DNA of 64,000 nucleotides from assembly GCA_018806915.1 (NCBI GenBank), contig JAGKQI010000098.1:1302001-1366000 (forward strand), read 5' to 3'. Each line of letters opens with the position of its first letter. The stretch's first letter is position 1. This DNA comes from Phytophthora colocasiae (Eukaryota > Oomycota > Peronosporomycetes > Peronosporales > Peronosporaceae). Positions 38,592 to 49,537 of the stretch are shown piece by piece. Below the pieces are notes generated by a model. The model was not told where the DNA came from. It did no database searches and saw only the letters and a program-made list of their open reading frames with translations. A program made the translations under genes and the position numbers.

Positions 38592-41077
38592 TTCGTATTG
38601 CAGTAGGTGACGTTGAATTCATGCCTCTCTACCTTTTCTTGCACGAAACAATATCGTACGTGTATATGCTTTGATCGTCCGTGAAGTTCGGGATTGTAGC
38701 AGATTTTGATGCAGCTTTGGTTGTCCTCATATATAGTATTAGCCTGCGTTGTAGCAAAGCCAAGTTCTTCGAGGAGAAGTTTGAGGAAAATCATCTCTTG
38801 CATGCAGTGACACAGGGCGATATATTCTGCCTCTGTAGTTGAGAGAACCACAGTGTGGTACTTGCGGGAGAGCCATGAGATTGGACTGCTTGCGAGCATA
38901 GTCACATATCCACCGACGGAGCGTCTCGTGTCGGGGCAGTTAGCATAGTCAGAGTCACTGTAGGCAAGTAGCTTGTCGGCTAGGTTCTCCGAGGTAACAT
39001 CGGACGAGCCTCCCAGAAGGAGACCGTATTCTTTCGTTCCTGACAGATACTTTAGCCCACGAATGACAGCTTTCCAATGTTCCATGCCCGGATTGGCTAG
39101 GAATTGACTGACCTCACGCATGTAGAATGCCATGTCGGGTCGTGTCCCAGTCATTAGATACATGACACTGCCTACTGCTTGGCGATACGGAATAGATTTC
39201 ATCGCATCTTTCTCTTGCTCACTGCTAGGTTGGCTGCTTACGGAGAGTTTGGCGTTCCGTTCTGCAGGTGTTGCAATAGGGTACGGAATGTAGTCGCTGA
39301 AGCGGTCGATGACCTTCGTAGCGTACTTGTGTTGGTGGATAAACATCGTTCGGTTCTTACGGTCACGTTGAATGGACCAGCCGAGTAAGTACTTCACCTC
39401 CCCTAAATCTGACATGGAAAATCGTTTTTTCAGGGCTGATTTCAGCTCACTGACGAGTGCTGGTGTAGGCGCAATGATCAGTAAGTCGTCAACGTACACT
39501 GCAATATAACAAGTGACGTTGTCAACAGTGCGTCGAAAGACACATCGATCTTTAATGAGTTTCAGAAACCCAAGGCTCTCTAGAAAGGCAGACAAGGTTT
39601 GGTACCAGACACGGGGTGCTTGTTTTAACCCGTATAAGCTCTTAAGGAGTTTGCACACTAGATGCTCCTTGCCCGGGATTTTGAAACCTTCCGGTTGAGC
39701 CATGTAGATCTCTTCTTCCAAATAGCCATTAAGGAATGCTGTTTTGACATCCATTTGGTGGACTTCAAGGTCGAGAAGAGCTGCAATAGTAAGCAGTAGT
39801 CTGAGTACCTCCATCCTGATGACAGGTGAGAAAATCTCATTGTAGTCGATGCCAAATTCCTGTAGGAACCCTTTGATCACCAGACGCGCCTTAAAGCGGA
39901 CGTGACAGACACATTCGGCCCATAATACCTTGAGAAGTTTGCCGTCCAGTAGAAGGGCTCGGACACGCTCCATAATAGTACGCATGCGGCGTTCTGCAAC
40001 TCCATTCTGCTGAGAAGTGTACGCGTTGGTGAATTGTGCATGAGTCCCATACTTTTTAAAGATGATTCGACCCAGCTTCTCGTACTCTTTCGCATTGTCT
40101 GCTTGGAGACGTTGAATCTCGAAATTTTCGTGAGACTTATCGTCTTCAGCACTGAACGTGTATTCAATGACAGAGATATCTTGTCTAAAGATGTTCAGGG
40201 CTTTCTTCCTGAAGTCTTCGTAGCAGTCGTACAACTCGCTACGGTTCTTAATTGCATAAGTGAACATGAATCGAGAAAAGTCATCGATGAAGATCAAAAA
40301 GTAACGGCAACCAGTAAGACTAGGCACAGGTAGTGGACCACAGATATCTGAATGGATTTTCGACAAAGGTGATGTGGCACGTTTAACAACTCTATTAGAG
40401 TAAAATGGGGAGCGGTGTGACTTCGCTAACGTGCATGCAACACAGAAGAAATCTGTCTTCGAACCTAGAGTTACAGATTCGTCGAGTCCATCTATGGCTT
40501 GGCTCCTAGATAGGTCATTCAAGACACGAACGTTAGGATGTCCAAGACGTTTATGTAAGAGCAGAAATGAACGTTGCTTACCTGAGGCAATAAGGGCCGC
40601 TGGTGGTGCCGCTGGCTTGGCTCGGAACTGATACAGGTCCGTGTTGTTAGCCATGAGTGCCTTGATCTTGAAGCGCTGGTCGGTTTGCATCGCGCACTGT
40701 TTGCGGTGAAAGCTGAAGCGAAAATCATGCTTCACCGCTGCTGGAATTGACAGCAGGATGAATTGGAGCTGGGGAGCGTACAAGACACCATGGAGGATAA
40801 GCTTCTGCATGTTGCCCTTGGAGTCAGAGACTTGCAGCTCGACGCGTCCAATGCCTTCAATGGGGATCTTGTTGTTTCCGCCAACCGTGATCGATCCACC
40901 ACTAGTGCTGATGTCAGTAAACCACTGGGATTCATGGGACACATGGCGTGTGCAGCCAGAGTCGATCGTCCAGGTGGGGTCAGGTTCAACCTTGGCTTGA
41001 GCAGTAAGGCTAAACTGGGGACTGACTGTGGTGGCGACAGCAATGAGACCGGTATCACGACGTCCTTGGCGAGACAC
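38592..41077 (-). pseudogene. Copia pol: protease, integrase, reverse transcriptase, most of RNase H
   Basis: The long minus frame holds the protease WTIDSGCTRHVS, the GAG-pre-integrase LLLHKRLGHPN with FCVACTLAKSH, the integrase core IHSDICGPLP, LQADNAKEYE and QQNGVAERRMRT, the RT (MDVKTAFLNGYLEEEIYM, YGLKQAPRVWY, the active-site box YVDDLLII) and RNase H (LLAYSDSDYANC, STTEAEYIALC, EDNQSCI). It reads straight from KVLWAECVCHV to RFKARLVIKGF; the 150 or so residues that normally link integrase to RT are missing, an in-frame deletion. At 38592 the gene is cut by Gypsy-1, and its last codons lie at 25442-25557. Confidence 0.9.
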
Positions 41078-41339
41078 CTTACGGTTGCCAGATTCACTGT
41101 CGTTGTCATCATCGTTGTCATTGTCTGACTCGAGAGGGCGATCCTTGTAGCGCTCTTGGCCACGTTGTTTGCTACCGTTCCCGTGTTCTTGTTGTTGTTG
41201 CCGTTGTTTCCCTTGAAATCTCGGTTGTTGCTTCCCTTGTAGCTGCGCTTGTTGTTCCCATTGTTTGAGTTCCGATACGGATGATCGCGCTTCAAGTTAC
41301 CCTTGAAAGCAAAATTTGCTGGGACTACCGTTACAGCTT

Positions 41340-42385
41340 TCACTCGTCCATCACGCCAGTCCTTTTGTAGACCGCGGCACTGACGAATGTTGTGGCGTGG
41401 GCGATCACAGTACAAACAGATATTGGCACATTGTCGCGCTCTGGAGCATGCGGTGCAGAAGGCCCAGTTGCCACAAGAGCTCGCTCACCCTTGGTTTCAG
41501 TAGTCTCAGAGGTATCCTTGGCCAAGGTGTAGCGCTCCTGAGCTTGGAGGTCACGAACCTTGCCTTCGATACTCTGCTTGAGATCTTCATACGGGATATA
41601 CTTCCGTTGGCCCTTCCAAATGCGGAGATCATCTTTCCACGACTTGGGCATCGAATGGAACAGGTAGATAGACTTCTGTCCCTCGGTCATCACCGACTCG
41701 GTGGCTTCTGACGCGGCTTTCATCGCGTTCTCAAGTTTGAGAAAGAATTCAGTCAAGTCGGATCCTTCCTCATACTTGATCTCCATCAAGTAGTGTTGGA
41801 TGAAGTACGGATCACCGTGAAAGGCTGCTCCCTCGTACTTCTGGCAGATGTAGTTGAAAATCTCGTAGGAAGTCTTGAGATTCTTGACCAGCCGCACGTG
41901 CATGTTGTCCATTGTCTTCATCAAGAAGCTTTGGTCTTGGCTTCTTGGCGACGGCGCTCACGCTGGGTAAGAGGCTGAGGCTTCTCTTTCTTCGAGCGCT
42001 TACGTGCTCGGCGAGCTTCACGCGAGTTGAACAGTCGGACTGCAGGGAGGTCCTTGCGCTTGATCGATCCGTCTGAGCTGGCTCCTGAGTCATCATCAGA
42101 GTCCGAGGGCGGCTTTAGCTCGTCATCGCTCTCTTCGTAGTCCACAGCGTCAGATTCGATTTCATCGTCCTTGGTGGCCTTGGCTGGAGGGTCGTCGTCG
42201 TCGGACACGTCGCTAGTGCTGTCTTCACTCTCTTCTTCTGACACACCATCGTAGTCGAGCTGCTTCACGTAGCTGAGCAGGTGCTTGCCATCGAGTGCTG
42301 CGTACACGCGAGCCTTCCACACGTCGAAGTTCTCGGCGCCGATGAGTCGTGGGAAGTCGTCGCTTGAGGCTTGTCTTGGGCTCAT
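41340..42385 (-). pseudogene. Copia gag (frameshifted)
   Basis: Gag starts with an ATG at 42385 (MSPRQASSDDFPRLIGAENF), inside the primer-binding site. An unusually acidic Asp/Glu/Ser insertion and a Lys/Arg block (REARRARKRSKKEK) lie in the first frame, which stops at 41921. The UBN2-type gag continues in another frame (LVKNLKTSYEIFNYI, SMPKSWKDDLRIW). The zinc knuckle CLYCDRPRHNIRQC (CX2CX4HX4C) lies in a third frame at about 41410-41370, followed by an Asn/Lys-rich linker (NSNNGNNKRSYKG) to the protease. Two frame changes make it nonfunctional. Confidence 0.82.
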
Positions 42386-42391
42386 AACCTC
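42378..42391 (-). promoter_or_regulatory. Copia primer-binding site matching the initiator tRNA-Met anticodon stem-loop
   Basis: Right after the 5' LTR, the element strand reads AGGTTATGAGCCC. Its complement GGGCTCATAACC is the anticodon stem-loop of eukaryotic initiator tRNA-Met (yeast reads GGGCTCATAACCC). Drosophila copia and yeast Ty5 prime with such a half-tRNA (family knowledge). The ATG in the middle is also the gag start codon. Confidence 0.75.
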
Positions 42392-42634
42392 TGGCGAGTA
42401 GCGTAGGTAGTGAAGAAGAAGGTGAGAAGAAGAAGTAGTGTGTAGTTACCGTCAAAAGACGAAGTGAGTTAGATTATATGCTTAAGGAAGTTGACTAGCT
42501 GCTTACCAGTCATTGTGAACTGGTGTTCACTATAAGTATAGTGAAGCAGCATTATAGTGGCTTTAGCGGGCTCTATGAGAGCCAGTTATCATATGTCAAA
42601 GGTAGGTAAACAGTATGTTGAGAGGTTACTTCAA
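42392..42634 (-). repeat. Copia 5' LTR
   Basis: 243 bp, the partner of 23170-23412. The boundary on the Fanzor side is fixed by the target duplication CTTTC at 42635-42639, and on the inner side by the primer-binding site. Confidence 0.9.
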
Positions 42635-43341
42635 CTTTCTTCTTTCTTTACCACGCGTTGGCCGGTTCATGTGGACTCCAACGCCATAGCCGTCCGTTGT
42701 AATTTCGCGGTGGAAGCTGCGGACTCCAGTCTTCTCCATCTCGTCCACGCGGAATGGCCGACGCCACCATTGGCCAGCCATCGCGATCCAAGGCGCATCT
42801 CTCTTTAAGCTTTCCTCTAACGTCCACCTAGCCCCGTCACATGTGGTCCAGAGATCCCGACTGACGTCCGGACTGCGCTTGAGCAGCGACCGCAGGCCCG
42901 TCGAGTCCACCTTGCAGTAGCTGGCTTCAAAGCCCTGCTTGGTCGGAAGGAGGCAGAACACTCGCTTTTCCACGAACTTCGGCTTCTCTTTGTTGTCGGT
43001 GTTGTACTTTTCGATGTCCGACAGGAACTCGTGAAACATCGGCAGCAAGTCGTGCGGCGCCCAGCTGATCTTGCCGCTGGCCACGCGCGGGACCTTTCCT
43101 CGTAGTTCTGCAATGATAGGATCTATCACTCGGACGTACGTCGGGTTGAACTCCTCAACAGCGAAAACCTTGTTGAGAACTTCATGCGCATCCTTCCGAG
43201 AGATCTCGTAGTGATCGATGACGAACGTGCGCAGTCTCTTGGCAAAGTTCCGTACAACTGTGATCTTGGCTACTACAATTCCTCCACCTACAAAGAGCGG
43301 TGCTCCCACCTGCCAAGTGTGGTCAGACACTGCACTCCGGT
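42635..43341 (-). pseudogene. Fanzor nuclease, N-terminal half, separated from its C-terminal half
   Basis: One open minus frame covers this stretch between the Copia and Gypsy-2 LTRs. It reads SAVSDHTWQVGAPLFVGGGI, then KITVVRNFAKRLRTFVIDHY, and later FVEKRVFCLLPTKQGF and FHREITTDGYGVGVHMNRP before a Lys/Arg linker. The TTDGxxVxVHMxRP block is the pre-RuvC strand typical of Fanzor/TnpB proteins. The Lys-rich linker resumes at 23164 in the same frame when one copy of CTTTC is removed, which proves that 22322-23169 and this stretch were one gene of roughly 600 residues. No ATG is found before Gypsy-2 begins; the extreme 5' end must lie to the right of 50052. Confidence 0.8.
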
Positions 43342-43850
43342 TGTGACGGAATGCTGTCGATAGCACTCCGTCGGCATTGAAGTGCAAGTTGATGCACTGT
43401 AGTGCAATCTACATATCTCTACATGTACCCACTTTGTGATTGGCTAAAACTAGATTCTGGTAATATGCCATTGTGGTTTACGCCATTCAGCTGAGACATT
43501 GAGAGAGTCTCATTGGCTGAAATTCGAGAAGGTTCTCGAAGCTTGATTATGGGACGCCCAGGAGTCAAGTCAACATTGCTACGTGGAAGTTTATAGGAAA
43601 ATCATTGGTAGATAGCCAAATCAGAAGATAGGAAAAGATAGGCTCTAGGATACACTCTACTGGATTTTGAGAGAGCTCTGTGAGCCACCAGTTAGCTTAG
43701 GACCGTAAGAGCCTTCCTCATTTCAATTCACTTTTCAATTTACCAACAACCTCTCAGTGGCCCACCAACTGGTCACGCCTCCCTGGGTCTTCGCTCCGCC
43801 GTCCAAGTCCGGCCTCCGCTTCCTCGCCCCCGCGCGCTTACTGTGTTACA
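43342..43850 (+). repeat. Gypsy-2 5' LTR
   Basis: It starts TGTGACGGAATGC and ends ACTGTGTTACA. It contains a CTACATATCTCTACATG segment and several ATTGGCT boxes. It is practically identical to 49538-50047. The leader 43851-44629 follows. Confidence 0.93.
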
Positions 43851-44110
43851 TAGTAGCGCTTGTCGGGTCAAGCTTCGCTCCATCGTCCAAGGTCGGAGTC
43901 TCTCGTGGGCGGCATAGCCAGAAGCGAGTAGATCGCTTGGCTATTAGCACCAGCCAATTGCTGGGGAAGTGCTAGGCCTAAAGGGGTCTCTTTGGGTTGT
44001 CTTTGGGAGAGTTCGTGCCCATCACAGGTCAGGAATCAACTTTGAAAGGTTGGTATATCTCTGCCTAGTGCACGTAACTCTTTGGTCGCTACTAGAAGCC
44101 GGTTCAGTGC

Positions 44111-44552
44111 TTGGAACGGCTCTTAAGTGCAGCTTTTATTTCCATCGCTCCCGGTAGCTTCCAATTTACCCTTTCTTTTGGTGTATGGGTCGGTACAAAA
44201 CCGAGCCACAACAAGAGTCGTAAAAGGAAGAGTCGTGAGCTCAACTTGACAGACAGTTCTGAAACCACCTGTTGTCAAAGTTGTGAGACGAGCTCCTCTT
44301 CCTGATACGAGTCTTTTCGACTACCCTTACGACGCTGAGAAGTTCTCTAAGCTTCAAGAGGATCTGCTTAAGAATATCAAGAAGTCTCGTCGCATTACCC
44401 GTCGTTTCAAGAAACTGACAAATCGTATTGAGGACGACGCGGTTGCAGAGAGAGTCAAGGGCTTACTTAACGAGATTTTCGTCGAGCTCGGACATCTTGA
44501 AGACATCACTACGATCAAGCTAGATCGCGAAGTAAGCAGTAGTCGTAACTAA
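44111..44552 (+). pseudogene. Gypsy-2 small leader ORF, frameshifted
   Basis: Before gag, one frame (to 44305) gives a basic SHNKSRKRKSRELNLTDSSE stretch. After a 1-base shift near 44268 the next frame continues VVKVVRRAPLPDTSLFDYP and a helical KLQEDLLKNIKKSRRITRRF region to a stop at 44552. Neither frame has a convincing ATG. It may be the remnant of an extra protein in the leader or a spliced leader exon. I do not recognise it. Confidence 0.4.
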
Positions 44553-44629
44553 AGAAAGGTTTTCTCCTTCTTTCATTGGGTTTTTGGGTTTTATTGGATT
44601 GAGTTCGTGCTACGAAAAGTCCACTCGAA

Positions 44630-47600
44630 ATGTCATCTACACGTGGTAGATCGAGTGAGCGCGACTCTCCAAACCCGCGTCCGCGTAGAACGCCTCGAAC
44701 GACTGCCAGGACGGCTCCTGATTCACACCAGGGCCAACCGCAGGCAACAGCCAGGACGGCTCCTGATTCACACCAGTGCCAACCGCAGGCTACCGCTAGG
44801 ACGGCTCCAATTCCACAGAGCCAACCGCAAGCAACGGCTAGGACGGCTCCTGATCCACAGGGCCAACCGCAAGCAACGGCTAGGACGGCTCCTGATCCAC
44901 AGGGCCAACCGCAAGCAACGGCTAGGACGGCTCCTGATCCACAGGGCCAACCGCAAGCAACGGCTAGGACGGCTCCTGACCCATGGGGCCAACCGCAAGC
45001 TACGAATACGTCGTCGGGACAAGCAGGCGCAGCATCAGACACGATGTCGATGCAACAGCTGTTAGTTTACTTAACGCAGCAGCAACAGTCATACCAAGCC
45101 CAGATGCAAACCCAGCTGCAAGCACAGATGCAGCAGGCCAACGCAAGATTCGAATATCTAGTTGCGTCCAGGGGTGAGCAGAGAAAGAAGGATCCGCCTA
45201 TGTATGAAGGCAAATACGGCGAAGATATTGAGTTATGGATCTTCGCCACCGAGCAGTATTACGCAAGCAGACGCGAGTTGATGGAGGCAGATACATCGGA
45301 TTTCGTGACGATGATCTCCAGCAACTTGGGCAAGTCAGTGCTGAATTGGTATCGCGCGTTTATCGCAGAGTGTGAGGGTACGAACGTACAGCCCACATGG
45401 TCGCTCTTCAAGGGAAGACTTCGCACTCGTTTCAGGCCGAAGGACTTCGAATATGATCTTCGCGAGAGGATGTTTCGTCTCAAACAGAATGAAACCATCC
45501 ATGATTACGTCTCCAAGTTTCAAGACTTGCTATCACAGACAGAGTTGTCTATCAGCGAGTTGGAGAAGCGTTTCTTCTTTCAGAACGGTTTGCGAGAGGA
45601 GACAGCGAGGAAGATCAAGGAAGAGAGTCCTTCAACACTGCAAGATGCCATTGAGATTGCGTCGAATTTTGAGTTTGCACACTACTCGGGAAAACCCCCT
45701 AGAGCTCCTGCGAAAGGTTCGCAAGGATCATCAAGCTCGGGGCATCGTGCGTCAAAGTCGAAGCAGAATTCAAAGAGCTCCGACAAGAAGAAAGGCAAGA
45801 GCGATGATTGGAAAAAGACAGCTACGTGCAGAAACTGTGGCAAGTTTGGCCACATTTCTCCAGATTGTACTCAGCCAAAACGTACTGAAGCAAATCGGTA
45901 CATGCAGGGCGCAGTGTATGCGATCCTAGAGGCTGAAGCTCGAGCATTCAAGACGGATGACCAAGAGAGGCCCGTCACGATATTCATCGACAACGGCAGT
46001 AGCCTGAATGGCGTAACTGAGGAGTTGGTGAAGAAGCTTGAGTTGGATGTCACTGAAGGTGACATGATGCAAGTTGATCTCGGTTATGATCAAGTTGTGC
46101 ATCGTCCACGTCGGACTGTAGAGATGTCTCTGCAGTTACCAGGGTTTCCTTTGACAACGGGAACATTCCAAGTCATGCCTGTTCCTGAAGGAAAGGATGT
46201 TGTTTTAGGCATGATGTGGCTGCGGGAGCAGAACCCTGATATCGACTGGAATACTGGACAGATTGCACCTCGCATCAAGTTGGAGAACACGCAGACTGTG
46301 AAGTTGAGACTGCCGAGGACTCGTCCAGCCCGTTGGGTGGCAGGACAACGCCGCGCCAGAGTTGCGCAGGCCCGTGAGATCTTCAATTACTATCGGCAGC
46401 ATGGCCACAACGGCCAGTTTGGGCGAACGAAGATTATTTCGTCCAAACAGTTCCAGCAGATGTTGCGTAGGGACAAGGATATTGAGGCAGTGTTTGTCAT
46501 CAATCCGCATGATTCGGAGAAGGCTGAACGCTTCAAGAGTCAAGGATGGGACGCTCTCAAGGATAATCCGGCGTATGAGACGCTACTGAAGTATGCGGAT
46601 ACGGTTTTCCGTACGGAACTTCCGAATGAGACACCGCCAGTACGGGAAGGAATTGAGCACGAGATTTTGCTCAAACCCGGTACTCAACCGATTTCGGTCA
46701 AACAATGGCGCCAAAGTCCTGATCAGAGAAAAACGATTCAGGAATGGACCAAAGAGATGGTTCAGGCTGGCATCATTCGACCGAGTACGTCAGCATTTTG
46801 TGCACCGACTTTCTGTGTGAAGAAACCAGTCGGATGGCGTATTGTGCACGATTATCGTCTATTGAACTTGGCGACGATTTTACCAGCTATTCCTATGCCT
46901 CGCAAGGAAGATACCTTTGATGCGATGGCCGGTAGCTATTGGTATTCGTGCATGGACTTACTTTGGGGTTATTACCAAGTGAAGTTGCGAGAAGCAGATA
47001 TACCTTTCACTGCTTTCTCGACCCCAGATGGTCTATTTGAATATCTCGTCACACCCATGAGGCTCAGTGGTAGCCCAGGAACCTTTAATCGACTGCTGCA
47101 AAAGGTTTTCATGGATTTGAGTGATGTGGCGAAGATTTACTTCGATGATATCTACGTATACACGAAGGGTGAAGATGTGAACGACCACATCGCAGCACTG
47201 GACAGGGTATTGAAGCGATGTGAAGAGCAGAAGCTCTACATTAAACTGTCCAAATGCCAATTTTGCGTGGATGAGATTCCATGCTTAGGCGACTTTGTCG
47301 GACGCAAGGGCGTTCGTATGGACCCAGATAAGGTGAAGATTATCGCCGAGTGGCCAGTCCCCAAGACCAAGAAGCAAATGGAGAGCTTCCTGGGGACAAC
47401 GGTTTACGTTTCGAGATTTTGCAAGGATTTCGCGCAGTTTGCAGGTCCTTTGCATGAATGTATCAAGGGAAAACGTTCTCGTGATGCTATCGAACTCGAT
47501 GAGAACCAATTACGCTGTTTTGACGAGCTTAAGAAGCGCTTGTCATCACCTCCGGTTCTCAGTCTTCCTGATTTCTCCAAACCTTTCGGAATTCGGATGG

Positions 47601-48430
47601 ACGCCTCAAATTTCGCAATTAGGGGTGTCTTATTTCAAAAGGAGGGAGGGTTGGAACATCCAATAGCCTATGCGGGCAGAAAGATGAAGCCAGCAGAACT
47701 GAATTATCCAGTTCGCGAACAGGAACTACTCGCTATTATGCACGCGTTGAAGACATGGCGCGTGTATCTTCTCGACAAGCCATTCCTGGTGGAAACAGAT
47801 CACAAGAGCATTGAGATGATTCTCACACAGAAGACGACGAATCGACGCATTGCGCGGTGGTTCAACGAACTTGCGGAGTTTCAGCCTCTGTTCAAGTGGA
47901 TTCCAGGAGAGACGAATGTAGTCGCAGATGCGATGTCGAGAAATCCTGAGTTCGAGCATAAAGCAGCGCAAGTGAGCCTGAAGGAACTTCTTGATACGGC
48001 TCAAAACCGTGAAATTGTGGCTACCATGGTCGAGAACAATATGACCGTGGCACAATCCGCAGTGAAGATGTACTCGTGGAACAAGGACTTGCAAGGACTT
48101 GTCAAGAAGCTACAGCTTGGAGACAAGGTTCCGCATTACTCGCTAGATCATGGCGTACTGTATTATCAGACGCGTGAAGATGAGAGTCCTAGATTGTACA
48201 TTCCCGATGACGAAGATCTGAAGAATCGAGTCATTTGTGAGAACCACGATGCAGTAACGGCAGGCCACCCAGGGTATTACAAGACCTATGTCGCAGTACG
48301 TGAGAAGTACTATTGGCCGAAGATGATGAAGTATATCCAGCGCTATGTGAACACTTGTGAAATGTGTCAGCGCAACAAAGCGAGACAGGTGAAGCCTCTC
48401 AACCGCTGGAGATACCACGAGGTAGATGGG
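44630..48430 (+). pseudogene. Gypsy-2 gag-pol: capsid, protease, RT, RNase H, integrase N-terminus
   Basis: One frame from an ATG at 44630. The N-terminus holds seven tandem repeats of 14-15 residues (TARTAPDPQGQPQA type; 42-45 bp, 44690-45010). The capsid (PMYEGKYGEDIELWIF), the zinc knuckle CRNCGKFGHISPDC, the protease IFIDNGSSLNGV, the RT (WRIVHDYRLLN, YFDDIYVYTKG) and RNase H (GIRMDASNFAIRGVLF, REQELLAIMHAL, ETDHKSIEMIL) are all intact. The integrase zinc finger follows (HPGYYKTYVAV, then CEMCQRNKAR). At about 48403 a single-base shift throws the frame off just before the integrase core. The protease motif DNGSS, rather than DTGS or DSGS, is a variant known in Gypsy elements. Confidence 0.9.
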
Positions 48431-49509
48431 TCGACATTTCAATGGATTTCATTGTGTCTCTACCTCCCAGCAAGGATGGTTTGAATGCCATCATGGTCAT
48501 TGTGGATCGATTGACCAAGCGTGCAAAGTTTATTGCTACGCAGACGACAGACAGCGCAGAGAATATTGCGAATGTTTTCATGAAGAGTTATGTAAGAGAT
48601 CATGGCCTTCCGAAGACGATTGTGTCTGATCGTGACTCCAAATTTACGTCTAAGTTTTGGCAGGCTGTTATCACTGCTATGGGAACGCAGCATAACCTGT
48701 CATCGGCATTTAGGCCGCAGACGGATGGACAAACGGAACGTACAAACCGTTTTATCGGAGATTATCTCCGAGGTGTTATCAACCCAGCCCAGAATGATTG
48801 GGATGAGTTTCTTCATTTGGCAGAGTTCGCCTATAATCGGCGATTGCATGCTACGATTGGCATGTCACCATTTGAAGCGGATCTAGGATATATTCCATAT
48901 ATGCCCGACGATATCGCGGCAGATCCGGAGTTTAAGAAGTTGGAGAAAGCAGCAAAAGAGTTTCTACTCCGACAGGAAGCCTTCCTCAAGGTCGCGCAAG
49001 ACCGTATGAGTGAAGCACAGGAGCGCATGAAGCATTATTACGACAGGAACAGACTTGTCCAAGACTTCAAAATTGGCGACATGGTGCTACTAGATGGGAA
49101 GAATTTGGATATCCGTCATAAGGGGTACGCACAGTCGAAGAAGTTAGCTCCGAGGTTCATTGGACCATTCCCGGTCCAGAAGAAGGTATCTCGAGACTCG
49201 TATGAGTTGGGATTATCGAAGAATCTGAAGTTGCATCCAGTTTTCCATACATCACTGTTGAAGCCGTACAGCAAAGACCCGAAGCGCAGGCAAAAGGTGA
49301 ACAAGGTCGTGTTAGCCGATGGAACTGAAGGGCAACTGGTCAAAGCCGTGATTAACCACCGTAAGTACAAGGGGAAGCCGCAGTACAAGGTTTGGTGGTT
49401 AGGCGAGACCAAGAAGGAGGCCACATGGGAACCTGTTGAGAATCTGAAACAGATCCCTGGTCTCATCGACCTCTATTGGAAGTCCAAGAAGAGAGAGAAT
49501 CCTTTCTAG
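48404..49509 (+). pseudogene. Gypsy-2 integrase core and chromodomain
   Basis: In the shifted frame the protein continues PLEIPRGRWVDISMDFIV (first Asp), TIVSDRDSKFTSKFW (second Asp) and PQTDGQTERTNRF (Glu). GDMVLLDGKNL, a GPF-type module and a C-terminal chromodomain (YKVWWLGETKKEATWEP) end the protein 28 bp before the right LTR. All catalytic residues are present, so one base separates this copy from an intact polyprotein frame. Confidence 0.88.
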
Positions 49510-49537
49510 GGGGAGGCTCTTTCTCGAAGGGAGGTCA

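Larger units (their letters stand above)
23170..42634 (-). mobile_element. Ty1/Copia LTR retrotransposon, interrupted by Gypsy-1
   Basis: Two 243-bp LTRs (23170-23412 and 42392-42634) are flanked by the 5-bp target duplication CTTTC (23165-23169 and 42635-42639). The element is transcribed leftwards: gag at 42385, then pol, then the 3' end. Gypsy-1 (25558-38591) sits inside pol with its own duplication TTCG. Without Gypsy-1 the element is about 6.4 kb. Besides gag-pol it holds roughly 2 kb with an antisense accessory ORF between pol and the 3' LTR. Gag is frameshifted and the integrase-RT junction carries an in-frame deletion, so the copy is not autonomous. The host site was the Fanzor gene. 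Confidence 0.9.

Noticed and set aside
43851..43875. Primer-binding site of Gypsy-2 after its left LTR
   Set aside because: TAGTAGCGCTTGTCGGG does not start with TGG, and I could not match it to a tRNA from memory; left open.
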